Assembly (NCBI RefSeq): GCF_901933205.1
Contig: NC_044596.1
Span: forward strand, 3,350,001 to 3,414,000
From: Camarhynchus parvulus
Lineage: Eukaryota; Chordata; Aves; Passeriformes; Thraupidae
Direction of reading: 5' to 3'
Length of the DNA stretch: 64,000 bases
Both the position numbers and the translations under genes were made by a program. Each line of letters starts with the position of its first letter. Positions within the stretch are counted from its first letter, which is position 1. The notes below the pieces were generated by a model that saw only the letters and a program-made list of their open reading frames with translations, had not been told where the DNA came from and ran no database searches. Shown here piece after piece: positions 11,127 to 27,513 of the stretch.

Positions 11127-11350
11127 ACCCTGGTGTCACAGCTTCAGCCTGGTGTCACAGCCCCACATCAGTGTCACAGCCCCACAGCAGTGTCACAGCT
11201 CCACAGCAGTGTCACAGCCTCACAGCAGTGTCACAGCTCCACAGCAGTGTCACAGCCCCACATCAGTGTCACAGCTTCAGCCTGGTGTCACAGCCCCACA
11301 TCAGTGTCACAGCTCCACAGCAATGTCACAGCTCCACAGCAGTGTCACAG
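11127..11350. repeat. 19-bp minisatellite at the 3' end of RHEX
   Basis: About 11 copies of TGTCACAGCCCCACATCAG-like units (variants CTCCACAGCAG and CTTCAGCCTGG). Read on the minus strand, it begins at the RHEX stop codon (11347-11345) and fills the first part of the RHEX 3' UTR. Confidence 0.93.
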
Positions 11351-13794
11351 CTTCACCTCGGTGTACTCCACAGCCTTGGATGCCCTGGGGCTGGAGAAGG
11401 GCCAGAAATGTGTTTTCCTCTTCTTTGGGTCCACGTTGACATAATCCATCCCAGACTTGACGTCCTCGTAGTCCTGGGCAGAGCGTGGCTTGGGGCCTGG
11501 GAACACCAGGGATGTGTAATTGATGTTTTCCTCTGAGCCACGGCCCTGCAGGAGCAAAATGAAGCCCAGGTCAGGCCCCAGCACCCACCCAGGAGCCTTT
11601 GCCCTCAAGCCCGTGCACCAGTTCAGGGAATCATGGAATGGGCTGGGTTGGAAGGGATTTTAAAGCCCATCCCATCCTTCCTTCCACCTTCCACTGTCCC
11701 AGATTGCTCCAAGCCCCATCCAGCCTGGCTTGGGCACTGCCAGGGCTCCAGGGGCAGCCACAGCTGTGCCGGGGCCTGCCCACCCTCAGAGAGAAGATTT
11801 TGGTTCCTAATTTTCCTAAAGCACCCAGGGCTGCTTCCCTCTGAATGGAGAACATTAGAACACTGCATGTGACAGGGGGCAACAACCACCCGAGCCCTAA
11901 TCTATGGAATTTCAATGTGGTTTGATGGATTTGCCCCTCCTGATGCTGCTCCAGATGATTTTCCCGTGGTACCTGAGGGCAGGAAGGGTTGTCTGAGTCC
12001 TCTGAGGTGTCTGAAGATGTGTCACTGCTCCCTTAAAAACACAAAACATTTACCAGCCCAGCGCTTGCCAGAGGGTTAAAGGGAAAAAAGGATCAAGAGA
12101 GAAAAAGCAAACATGCTCAGAAGTGAAAATTCTGATCCACAAAGCACCAGTTTGATCCCTCCCAGCCTCACTTCCCTGGGAGAAAAGGGCAGGGAGAGCC
12201 CAGCTGGGAAGAAGAGACAGCTCCTACTTGGCCCTTCTCCCACCCCAGGGTGTCCAGGGCTCATAAGGAAGAGACATCACACAAATGCCACCCAAAAACT
12301 TCCATCCCTGTGCCAGGACAATGCTGCAGAGCCCCTTACCTGCATAGGCTGGGGGTGGTTTCTGTGCCCCAGGTTGTTTCTGTGCCCCAGGTTGTTTCTG
12401 TGCCGTGTCCCCTCCCGGTGCTGAGGCTGGAGCTGGGGTGGGCTGAGGGCTGGGATGCTCCCCAGGGCTGCTGCTCACCTGCATCCTGCAGGAATGCTGG
12501 GCTGTGAGCAAGAGGAGAGTGAGCCCTGCTGCCTGTTGTGCCCAGCACACCCCACCCTGCTCCATCACTCCCAGTTCAAACCAGCCCACCCCAAAATAAT
12601 GATTGGAGCAGGCTCATATCCATCAATTCAATTGCTGAGATGATCCAGGGCCCTGCTCTCCCACCAGGACAGGCTCCAGTGACAAATCAGCATCAGGGCC
12701 TCTTCTTGCAAGTTTGGAATGATTTTGACCCAAAGCAGAGCTGAGCTCTGTGCAAATGTGAGCAGCAGTTGGTGTGAAAGAATTCCCTGCTAGAAATTGC
12801 AGCTTCATCTGAATTAATACTCTGTGAGCTATTTTCCCAGCACTTTACTAAAAAAGCAATAAAAGAAAATGGTTTTGAAGCAACACAAGGTTGTACAACG
12901 CTCACTGATGTGTACAACCATGTCCCTGCTGTGCCCACCCTGCCCCAGCACCCCCAGCTCAAACCAGCCCACCCCAAAACAATGATTGGAGCAGGCTCAT
13001 ATCCATCTAAAAAAGTGACAAAAATGGTTTTGAAGCAACACAAGGTTGTACAACCCTCACTGATGTGCACAGCCTACTAAAAAAGCAATAAAAGAAAATG
13101 GTTTTGGAGCAACACGAGGTTGTACAAGTCTCACTGATGTGTACAGCCGTGTCACCCATGTCACCACAGCCAGCCCAACCCTGCCCTGCCCCTTTCCCAT
13201 CCCACACCCACCCCAAACCAGGAAATGACCAGGGAAAGCCATTTGTTAATTACCAATTTTCCTGCTGAGCATGGTGTAAAGGGCCAGCAAGAGGAGAGGG
13301 TAGAGTATCAAGGTGACAAGTGAGGTGACAGCAGGAATCCAGCTGAACAAGACAAAATCATTCAGTCTCAATGAAATCACCCAATTCTTTCAATCCCCCC
13401 ATGGCTTCAAGGCACATTTTAGGCTCAGGTTTGTTGGTAGCTTTCAGTTTTGCTTTTTGGTTTGAGAGGCTTGGTTTTCAAGAATGATTTTAGTTCCTTG
13501 CCCCTCGTTTTCGGGGCCTGTCCCCAGAAGGATTTTCAGAAGCCCCCAGGGGGGGAATGTGGTGCTGGAGGGGAGAGAGACACGGCAGATATGATGGAAT
13601 TATAGAACTGTGGAATGATGGAATGGACTGGGACCTTTGAAGGTCACCCCCTGCCATGAGCAGGGACATTTTCAGCCAGACCAGGTTGCTCAGAGCCCCG
13701 TCCAGCCTGGCCTGGGGGGTCCCAGGGATGCTGTGGAGGGCTCTGTGCCCCAGGGTGCTGCACTCACCATGCACAGAGGCTCATCCTCCTGCTG
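11345..13794 (-). CDS. RHEX: Regulator of haemoglobinization and erythroid cell expansion (C1orf186 ortholog)
   Basis: A small single-pass membrane adaptor; the human protein is a tyrosine-phosphorylated partner of the EPO receptor pathway that recruits GRB2. Five minus-strand exons: 13794-13778, 13342-13254, 12501-12340, 12031-11973 and 11545-11345. All borders are GT/AG and the phases chain exactly to give 175 residues; I recall 172 for human. The short N-terminus (MSLCAC) precedes a hydrophobic segment at about residues 7-30 ending in MLSRK. A Pro/Gln-rich linker contains the repeated motif QKQPGA, followed by a Ser/Asp-rich stretch. The tail has tyrosines at about 119, 135, 144 and 170, including YVNV at 144. 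Alignment from memory with human is gap-poor, especially DYVNV and the FW motif after it. Its place between AVPR1B and CTSE on the opposite strand matches human. The weakest part is exon 1, only 17 coding bases, chosen for phase and donor GTGAGT. LAX1-type adaptors were considered but fit less well. Confidence 0.85.
11625..11850 (-). mobile_element. CR1 LINE 3' fragment in the last RHEX intron
   Basis: It begins with the typical reversed CR1 tail (GAATCATGGAATGG, GGTTGGAAGG) and continues through the characteristic GCTCCAAGCCCCATCCAGCC and GGGGCAGCCACAGC phrases. It is truncated at its 5' end and is noncoding. Orientation is the same as RHEX. Confidence 0.85.
12845..13150. repeat. Local repeats in RHEX intron 2
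   Basis: A segment with AAAAGAAAATGGTTTTG, AGCAACACAAGGTTGTACAA and CTCACTGATGTGTACA occurs three times (near 12850, 13015 and 13078). A second phrase (TGATTGGAGCAGGCTCATAT) occurs near 12600 and 12980. The pattern implies two rounds of local duplication within the intron. Confidence 0.85.
13595..13770 (-). mobile_element. CR1 LINE 3' fragment next to RHEX exon 1
   Basis: Reversed CR1 tail: GGAATGATGGAATGGACTGG, then CCATGAGCAGGGACA and CCAGGTTGCTCAGAGCC. It ends only a few bases from the splice donor of the proposed RHEX exon 1, so it lies at the start of RHEX intron 1. Confidence 0.8.
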
Positions 13795-16700
13795 AGGCGC
13801 CTCCAGGGCCTGGGGGGACACAGACAGGCAGCAGGACCTGGTGGCAACCAAAGAAATGGTCCCATTGAGCCTCAGGCTGCTCCACACGAGCTGGAGATCA
13901 GGCTCAGCGCTTGGAAGCAGTGGTTGGATGTTGCAGATGTGAAATAAAGGGTTTTTATTTCATCCCAGCCCTCCCCCTGTGAGAATCCCTGTGGTTCACA
14001 CCCTCACAGAGCCACAGGCTGTCCCTTATCACTGAATTAATGGCTTTATACATGCTCATATCTGAGACTTGTCTGGACTCCACTGCAACAGAATTGAAAT
14101 TTGTTCTTCTTGCTTTAATCCTCTCTCATGCTTCTTTTTTTTTTCCTTTTTCTCTTCTTAATCCACAAAAAAAAAAAAAAAAAAAAAAAAAAGGAAGAAA
14201 ACTACAAGACGAAGGAAAAAAATCCATGGAAAAAGTAACCAAAGGAAGGTCGTGGGCTGGTGTGAGACTCTTGCATCAGTCAAGGTCCAGACAGAAATAT
14301 CAGAGGCCCTCCAACACCTCAGTGTCTGAAACACCTCGGATTTAATTCTGTGAGAGCTCCAATCCTGCTGAGGTTAAGAGGGTTTAAGGCAGAAAATCAG
14401 AAAACACCAATGCCTGGGCTGGGCCCCTTGGCCTGGGACTTCTGGCCATAACAGTCAAGAGGTTTATAATAAAAGATTGGGGTGTTCATTTTGTAGAACT
14501 AGCAGTGGGCTGTTCCTTTTGTGAGCTTTCACTTGCAAAAAAAACCACTTTAAATCCTCTCTCAGTGTTACACACTTGCTATTTATAAATGGCTGATAGG
14601 GAGAGATCTTCAGCTGACTTTGATACAGTGATTAAAGAAGCCATGATAATTTGATTGATAGGCTGATGGATAAATTGATAGAGCAAAGGCATTATCCATC
14701 CTGTGGAGCAGATTCTATCATTTCCTCTATGACACATTTCTGAGCCTAATTCATCAAAAGCTTTCCTGATAACCACCAATCTCCTGCAAAATTCCACTCA
14801 TGCAAACAGTTTGATGACTGCCAGGCTGAAAGTTCATCTTTTGCAGAAATTTCCCCCCTCCCTTACTGAATAAATCTGTCCCCAAATATCCTTCTCAAAG
14901 GGCTGCCACTCTTGAAAGGCTCATTTCCTACTGTGGGGCAGGAGACGCTGCTGCAGCAGCAGATAAGGATCTGAAAAATGAGCTGTTCGAAAGGAAATTG
15001 CAAAATAAGCCCCAAATCCAACTATCAGCAGCTTCTGTGCCGAGGTGGGTACAGCGAGATGGAGGCACCGATATCGGGTGGGTATCGAAAAATCTGATTT
15101 GAGGCAGCAGCCAGTGAGAGCCTGGCACCAAATGTGCTTTTCTGGGGGCCTCAGGGAACTTCTGTGAGCCTGCACCCCCTCCAAGACTTCAACCCTTTCT
15201 CAAGAAAATGCTGAAATCAAGGCTTGCAGGAGCTGCGCCTCGGCCGGGCAGCGAGGGTCAACCTGAGGCATCTGCGCTCGGCTAAACACGAGTGAAAGCT
15301 CCAGAATGCCCCAAATTATTTTAATCCCACTTGAGCCAGGCCCAGCTGGCTCACTGGAGCTCAGGATGGCACCAAAATGTGCCCAGGGGGATTCCCAGCC
15401 CAGCTCTGCTCCCGCTGTCGCACCCTCTGCTTCCTGCGCCATCGCGCCTGGAGCGCGGCGCCCAACGCGGCCTTACCTGGGCTCAGAGCTTTCCCACCTT
15501 CCCTTCCCCACGGCTTGGGGCAGCTGGGGCCCTGCAGGCAGCAGGATTTGGGGCCGTTTCAGCAGGATTTGGGGCTGTTTCAGCAGGATTTGGGGCGGTT
15601 TCAGCAGGATTTGGGTGCAGAGCGGGGTCTGGCAGCGCGGCGGTGCCGGATGCGGTCACGCTCTACCCCCAGGTCAGAGGCACCAAGGAGCCCACACGAG
15701 TTCCATGACACCTCCCCTCTGTCAGCAGCCTCATTTAAATATATTGGGGTGTTTCTCTGCTGTTCTCCAGCTGTTTTGCCGCTGCACCCCTCCATCAATT
15801 CTCTGTCTTCCAGCAGCTTTGTCCCAAAATTGAGCTGAGCTTCCTTGGAACCAAGCGGTGCTGGGGGAGCTGTGCCCAGCTCAGCTCAGCTCAGCTGCCA
15901 CCCAAAACGAGCTCTGGGTGCTTCCAAGCAAACATTTTCCACAGGGATGAAGCATTTTACACCACCTGGCTCCATGGCTGCTGGGGATGGCTGGGCCTCC
16001 ACCTGCCCACACTCTGGAAAATGTTCTGCAAGCTTCGGGGTGCAAGCAGCAGCGTGGCAGATCCCATCCTGAGAGTTCCCAGGAGTTTTGGGGATTGATG
16101 GCTGCTGGTTCTTAGGAACTGTGGGGTTTATAGCTCTGGAAGTGCTCTGGCAGAAAGGAACAAGAAATTACTTTTTTTTTTCAAGGTGCCTGACTCATGG
16201 GGATGGTGTGTGCTCGCCTTTCAACATCTCCACCAGCCCACATCAATCCTGCCCTGGGGATACAACATCCCAAAGAATCCCCCTGGATTATCCAAAAGCA
16301 AAAAGAAGATTTCAAAAAGCATCACCTACCCCTGGAGCTGCATCACAAGTTGGAGTCACTTCCCAAATTCCCCTTCATCCCTGGGGCTGCTCCCACCATC
16401 CACCAGCTGCATCATCAGATGTTGGTCCTGCTCTCCTCACAGCTGCTGCACCCCAGGTAAATATTTTGGGGTTTATTTAACTGAAACTTGCGTGTTTGTT
16501 GATTTTTTTTCAGGTGAGAGTTTGCTGCTGCGGCGCTTTCAAGCGCTCGGTGGTGGATAAACAGATTAACAGGTGGGAGAAGTGTCTGATAAAGGCAGGA
16601 AAAAAAGGGTTTTTTACACAACACTGCTGGGGCACAGTGTGAATCAACCAGGGCAGTGGCTCCACTAAAGGAAATGTGTAAGAAGGAACACAGATAACAT

Positions 16701-18750
16701 GTTTTTAGCCTGAGAACAGGTTTTTTAAACAAAGAAAGTGCTTCATACAGAGCTGGCGAGAGGTATTTTTTCTACCCAAGGGGGCAAAACCCATTTCTGA
16801 TCCGGCTGTGTGGCCCTGGAGGGGAGGGACACAGCTGGGGACAGGCCCTGCCTGGCAGAGCCCATTCCTTTCTTACCAGGCTGGGATGTTGCAGGAGCTG
16901 GGGTCACCTTTCCTCAATTTCTCCAGAGCAGGCTGGCCCTGCCAAGCTGAGGGACACCAAGGCTTGGAAATTGGGCATCTCCTCCCTCTGCATTCCACAC
17001 ATTGAGCTACAGCTGGAATTTGTATGAAACAAAGCCTTTTTGACCCAATTTTCTGTGCAAATCCAGCCCACTTGCTCCCAAAACATAGAGAAAAAAAACC
17101 CTCTACCACTTTGTTCTACTTGAAATAACAATTTTGAAGTGCTCCTAAGAGTTGAGCTTTTAAAATGGCTTCTAAAATAACTCAAAAGTCGAAATAGATT
17201 TGCTTAGCTGCAAAAATTTCTAAATGAAAGCTCAGGCCTTGTTACGACTTTCATCTTCCCATTTTAATGCCGAATCCGCTGCCAGGAGTTTGCAGATTAT
17301 GATGATCCAATTGGGGGATCTTTTCCACAAAATAAACTATTTCACTTAAAGTGTTTGGCGTGTCTGTGCTGCTGCTCATCCTCACGTTTATCTCCAAAGC
17401 CCAGTGACCCTTCAGGCTGGGTTTTCTGATAGGATTTTCAGGTTATAAACCATGTCTGGAACAATCCACTTGCTGCTTTTAGCTTATCTGGCACTTGCTG
17501 CAGCTGCTTTTGTTTTAGGAAGTTTCTTTCTAATCCATGAATATGTGATTAGGGCAAGGAGGGAGGCTGGTACATTAAACTGCATCTCAAAAGGGGAAAT
17601 AGAGAATAAATTTGTATAAAAGCCACTTGTTAAAAAAAATATTGCAGCGTGCGGGAATGAAGGGAATTTTCATTTGTTTTGATAAAAACAGCTGCATTTG
17701 CCATCGGCATCAACTGTGCTGTGCCCAACGTTTTCCTGCTCATATTGAGAAATATTTGATGGATTTTTTTAAAGCTTAATCTGCCCTCGAAGCTGGGAAG
17801 AGGAGAGGCCTGGCAGCATCTCCAGGGATGGGGACACAAGATCCCGGTGACAGCAGGACGTGACTCAGCTGTCCCCAGCCACCCTCGGGTACCTGTGCCT
17901 CACAGATGAGGACTTTAATTTCCTGGGCGAGGGCTTTAATTAGATAAAAAATTTAATTAGATAAAACAGGCTCGCTGGGACAAACAAAAAATGGATTAGC
18001 ACCGTGCTAAAGCCTGTTAATCACGTGAATGGGGCTCGCTGAGCAGAACACCCCCTTTAGCACCCAAAACCATGGAAAATAAGGACAGCGTGCAAAATAA
18101 GGGCCTGGGAGATGGCGGCAGCAGGAAAAACCCTGCCTGCCCCCACTCACTCTCCCCGCGTCTGAAGGCTTTATTTGTTCATCAGCATTTCTGTTTGCAC
18201 TCGCTGAGGCTTTAATGAGACCCGGATAAAACAAAACCCACAGAGGACGAGCCCATTAACGCCTGCGGAGCACCAGGAGCTGTCTCCCGTGGAAAGCTGC
18301 TCCTTCCCGGCCTTTGGAAGGGAAAGTTGAGGATTCCCGGAGCTGTTCATCACTGCTAATTAGGCTTTGCCTTTTAAAATTAGGTCGGTGGTACAAACAC
18401 ATCCCTTTCCTGCACCTCCCGGCAGCTGCCGGGCTTTGGGGCACCCCACGGCCACGGGCAGCTCCCTGGGGAGGGGCTGTGGGGTGAAGGAGAAGGCAAA
18501 TGTTCCTCCAAAGCATTTTGGGGGGTTTCCACCAAAATGGTGGTGGGATGGGAACCGGTGCTGGGATGGGGACCCCATTCTGCTCCCTCTGTGGGATCTC
18601 CACTGCCCCACGATCAGCCAAACCCTCCCCTGCTCAGCTCCCACAGGCCCCCCAGCACCGTCCTCACCCAGAAAAGCAAACGTGACCCCGGAGTGACTGG
18701 GCTGTGGCCAGTGATTCATTGTGGGTGCCCGAGCCCGGTGTTGACTCTGG
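13795..18750. other. Intergenic region between RHEX and CTSE
   Basis: It is less repetitive than the rest of the window. It holds an A-run at 14167-14192, a short 22-bp-type repeat of CAGCAGGATTTGGGG at 15540-15615 (four copies), and long unique AT-balanced stretches near 14580-14820 and 17100-17800 that could be regulatory. The RHEX promoter should start just above 13794 on the minus strand, but no TATA box is evident. No coding exon was recognised. Confidence 0.5.
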
Positions 18751-18757
18751 CAGGGCC

Positions 18758-18787
18758 CTTATCGAGCTTGGCACCGTGGCTATAAGA
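18758..18787 (+). promoter_or_regulatory. CTSE core promoter: GATA-type site and TATA box
   Basis: TATAAGA at 18781-18787 stands 27-36 bp before the two candidate CTSE start codons, and CTTATC (reverse GATAAG) lies at 18758-18763. Cathepsin E is expressed in stomach and erythroid cells, where GATA factors act, so the pairing makes sense; function is inferred. If this TATA is used, the 5' UTR would be only a few bases long. Confidence 0.55.
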
Positions 18788-18813
18788 GCGGCACCACGGC
18801 GGGCACAGCCACC

Positions 18814-23228
<4,415 letters not shown>

Positions 23229-23445
23229 GGCTGTGACTTCTGTGGGGCAGGAGAGGAACGGACCTTGGCAGGGCAGTGGATGTCACCCTGTCCTCCTCAG
23301 TGTCCCCAGGGGGATGAAGACATCCCCAGGGATGCAGTGAAGAGCCCAGCAGAGGTTCAGTCCGCACCAGAACACTGTGATATAAACATGTCTTGAGCAG
23401 CTCTGTGATCTGCTCTGCACATTTCCTCTTTTTGAATCCTGAGCC

Positions 23446-23463
23446 AATAAAAATGTCAATAAA
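23446..23463 (+). terminator. CTSE polyadenylation signals
   Basis: Two AATAAA hexamers (23446-23451 and 23458-23463) lie about 220 bp after the CTSE stop, a normal 3' UTR length. Confidence 0.8.
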
Positions 23464-23469
23464 CCCAAA

Positions 23470-26389
23470 CTTTTCATGCTTCTGTCAGCAGCAGCCCAGC
23501 AGAAATTCTGCACATCTCAAAGGTTTATGCTGAGGGTTAAATCCTCCTTGCCCGTGCCCTGCTCTCCTCCCTGGGTGATCCATGGCACTGGAATTTCCAC
23601 AGGGGCAGAAAGAAGGGGATGCTTTGCCCAGGTAGAGCAGAAATCCCTGGAGGTGGCTGTGGCCATCCCAGGGGCAGGACAGGGGCTGAGGGAGCGCTGG
23701 GAATGCACCTTTCCTCAGCTGGGGCTGGTAAACAAGAAAGAAACAAGGAGACAGGAAAGACCCTGGGGCTCTTTCTGTGCCACAAAACTCCCAGAGCCAC
23801 CGGTGATTTCCAGTGAATTTCGCTTTGATTCCCTTGGGGAACTCACAACAAACTGTGCTTGGTGGGTCCTTGAAGCAAAAAGGGCAAAGCAGCTGCTGAG
23901 CCCTGGGCTGGCTCAAAGAGTGGGGGGCTGTGGGGGGCTGCTGGCCATGGGGGTCCCCAGGAGTCACCGTGGCACATGTGACTTGCTGACAGAGTGTGAC
24001 AGTGGAGTGGCAGTGGCTCACGAGTGATGCGCCCTGAGGCAGCGAGAAAGGGAAGCACAAAAAAGGTTATTTTTATCCAGGCCTTTGCTCTGTTTTCCCC
24101 AGTGACCCTGAAGCGCTGCTGGCGTGTCCATGTCCCAGCCCAGCTTGGTGGCTGCTCCATCCTTCCCAGAGCAGAGCAGCCTTCAGGGCTGGGTCTGGGA
24201 GCTCTGGAATACTCAGATCTGCTTGTAAACTTTGCGGCTGAGCCTTGTGGTTTGCAATCAAAGGAGATATCTGCCTTACCCAGAGGCACTGATTGTGCCA
24301 CTGACCAGCGTGGGCTCTGTGACGTTTCCTGTGTTGACTTTACCCCTGCTGCAGTCCCAGATAAGGTGCTGGGGCTGCTGGACAAAGGTCTCCTGTCCAT
24401 CTTCCACCTTAACCCTTAGCATGCCAAGGTGCTGCTGAGCACGAGCCCAGGGGCTGGGGGGGAGCATCGGGCACCCCCAGCATGACAGGGGCCACCCAGT
24501 GTCCCCAAAGAGCAGCTGGCAGTGAGGGCTGGTCTGGCCTGGAGTTGCCCAGGACTGCTCTGCTGCTTTGTTTTTGGGATCTCAGGGCATTCTGTGCTCT
24601 CTTGACAGGTTTGGGGGGGAAGTTGCTCAAACAAATGCGAGCACCCCAATAAAGAGTGACCCTGCTGTCCCCCAGGGAGGCTGAGCAGTGCAGGGAACAC
24701 TTGGATGCCCTTTGCTTCCTTCCCTTTCCCTCACTCCCATGGCCCTGCAGGGCACAGGCCATCCTCTCCTTGTTCCCATCAGCCTTTCCCCCAGCTGTGC
24801 CAGCCCCAGCCTGGGTTTCATCACCCCCCTCACAGTCACAGGCCACAAAACCCACGCCTTTTCCTCAGAACTGCTGACAGGGGGGAGCAGCCAGGACAGG
24901 ACTGCAGCTGTGGTCACTGGAGCTGCAGAGTGGCGCCTTGGCCATCACCTCCTCCCCACCCCTGCTCCCACTGCCTTCATCCAGGCAGAATCTCAGCCCA
25001 GGGGGCATTAGGAGAGCAGGGACTTCGGGAAAATCCCTTTTCCTGTGAAATCAAACGAAAGCCAGAGATAGGGCTGATGCACCCTGGTGGGTACAGCCAC
25101 CCTGGCTAAAAGCAGAAGTGGCCATGGGCATCAGCTGCAGTTTGGGATTGACCACAAACCCCAGCCCCAGCAGCATGGAGAGGCTTTGATCATCTGATAG
25201 GGTGAGCAATCCCCCATCCCACCAGGGAAACGCAAGAGGAACGAGGGCAGAAGTTGTTGTGGGGGGAGGTTGAACAAGAAATTCTCTGTGCAGGAGCAAA
25301 GGTGAAGCAGGATGGTGGAAAGGAGCTGAAAACGGGGATTAGGAGAGAGCTGCTCCAGGGAAATGTCAGCCTTTTACCCACCACTGGTGAGAATTGGCTC
25401 AGGTTCTCCTGCCTCAGCCCAGCTCCTCCCAGTGCCTGCCCTCTGGGGGGAAAAACAGATTTTTCTGGCCAGACAGGTCCCAGAATTACACCTGGAGAAG
25501 AGGGGGAGGAAGGTTTGTCCTGCTGGGTGCAGTGATCCTCCCTGACATCCCATCAGGGTCTGCAAGGGGGGAAAAAAATCTACAAAAGTGCTGGAAGTGG
25601 AACAGCAAAACCCAGTGGTCTTGGAGGGACCCCAAAACCTGGGCATGGGACCACCATCAGCTGGGGGGCTGCTGGTTCAGGATGAGGGAGGGTTCACAGA
25701 TGGGGGACACCCCGCTCCCACTGCAAAGCCAAATACTACAGAATGCTTGGCAAAGGCACAGGACCTGCCCTGGCACGTTGGGAAGCAGAGCTCTGCCTTT
25801 GCAGCCGTGGCCAAGCAGGTTCTCCCACTCCAAAGAGCCCTGGTGCTGGGATTGCTCCACGGGGGCAGCTGAGATCCCCAAAATCCCATGTACTGATTGA
25901 ACACCCTGTCCTGCAGACCTCACCAGCTCTGTTCCCTCTTTTTGGGGTGTTTCTGGGGGGCCTGTGGGCGCTGGGTGGGACCCCTGAGGGCTGGGGGCTG
26001 CAGGGATGTGACATGAGGGGCTGGAAATGCTCGTGATCCCCACCCTGCCCCTCTCCTGCCTGGAAAAGGAGCCACACAGAGCTCCTCAGAGGGACCCCAG
26101 CCCCTCCTCGCCCGTGCCCAGCTCCCAGATCCGTTTATCCCATCCCACGATATCGTAGCAAAGTCCGGCACGGCTCCAGGGATGCTGCCAGAGCCCCGCC
26201 CGGCTTTTGTCCTCATCACTCAACGATTCCCCAGCGGGGACGCAGATAAAGGGTCAGAAAACCCTTTTAAAGGAACCGAGGGGATTCTGAGCCAGAGAGG
26301 CCAAAAGTCCATCCCAAACTCCAGAACCTTGTTCACCTTCCCCACCGGACCCCGAGCCGGGGACACTCGGCAAATCCATGGACACCCCA
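23470..26389. other. Intergenic region between CTSE and RAB7B
   Basis: Unique, moderately GC-rich sequence without large repeat arrays. Open frames of 100-190 codons occur on both strands but have no recognisable domains and no exon partners. GC and CpG content rise sharply after about 26150, leading into the RAB7B promoter. Confidence 0.5.
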
Positions 26390-26600
26390 GCGCCCGCCCG
26401 CGGCTCCTCCAGCCCCGCCGGCATCTCGGCCCCTTTCTGCTGATGTCACGGAGCGGGGCCCCGTAGCCGCCTTCCCCGGGAGGGCCGGCATCGGCCGCCC
26501 CTTCCCGGATCCTCCTCTCTCGCCTCTCCTCTCCCCTCCCCGGGCCGGCTGCAGCGGAGCCGGGAGCCGCGGCTGCCCGGCAGGTGAGTGCTCCGCAGGT
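26390..26600 (+). promoter_or_regulatory. CpG-rich RAB7B promoter and probable noncoding first exon
   Basis: The stretch is rich in CCCGGG, GCCGGC and CpG and lacks a TATA box, as expected for a housekeeping-type promoter. A good splice donor (CAG then GTGAGT at 26584) and a second (at 26599) could join a noncoding exon ending at 26583 or 26598 to the coding exon before 27514. The transcription start itself cannot be placed. Confidence 0.55.
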
Positions 26601-27513
26601 GAGTCCTGGGGGCAGCGCAGAGCCGCGGAGCAGCAGCGAGGGGAAACTCCATTTTGAGTTTAGAAACATCTGGAGTCCCGACAAGCTGGCGGAAGCACCG
26701 GGAAGTTTGTGTGTGCTGAGACACGAGGCCGTGCCTGTGCCCAGGATGCTGCCCGCGGCTGGGCACGGGGGGCACAGGGGGCAGGGGGGAGCCTGGTTTC
26801 AGAGCCTGGTTTCAGAGCCTGGTTTCAGAGCCTGATTTCAGAGCTGAGCTTTGGAGCTGGGAGATCCCCGCTGGTGTTCCAAGGGGCAATGGCGCAGGGC
26901 TGGCCAGCGCATCAGGGAAAAATGCAGGGATGAGGCTGCCAGCGTTTCCATCCGTGCCTTGGCGCTGCCGTGGGGATGGGGCTGCTGCGGCTGCTGGGGG
27001 ATGCTGGTGCCACCTGAGGAGGGGGTTTCAGGGGTCCTGGCCAGGTTCAGAGCATGTGGGGACACTGGGACATAATGGGGACACACCCTGGGGGGACATT
27101 TCGGGGTGCTCCTGGGCGGGGATGCTCCCTGGGCTGCGCTTGAGGCACCAAGGAATTCCTTCTGGATGGGCTCTTCTTTAATAAATTTAATTTTCAGCAG
27201 GACCCCAGGCGTGCGTGCCAGGCCTAGGGGGAGGGACTGCGCTGGAGAGGGGGTGGGAGAAGCAGGGAAGTGGCCCCCGGCAGCTTTGAATGGTGATGAA
27301 GCGGCGAGTCTGGGCGTGCTGCGGCTCCTCGGGAGCGGGCGGGGACGTGGGCCGGGCTTGGCACGGGGGGGCTTTTCTGTGCCGGCATGGCACGGGCATG
27401 ATGCTGGCACGGTGAGGGCACATCCCGGGGTGGCAGCAGGGACAGGACCCCAGGGCTCACCCAGGTGCCATCCCCGCAGCCCCGTGTGCCCCACTCGCCC
27501 CCAGGGCCTGTCC

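Noticed and set aside
10763..11536. 257-codon plus-strand frame with CHS/VSQPH repeats
   Set aside because: It is antisense to the RHEX last exon and its 19-bp minisatellite; RHEX on the other strand has real splice sites and homology.
11345..13794. LAX1 or another lymphocyte adaptor as the identity of the minus-strand gene
   Set aside because: Length, exon phases, the residues around YVNV and the position between AVPR1B and CTSE all fit RHEX better.
23470..26389. Open frames of 130-190 codons between CTSE and RAB7B
   Set aside because: They lack recognisable domains, and both strands show similar lengths as expected in GC-rich DNA.
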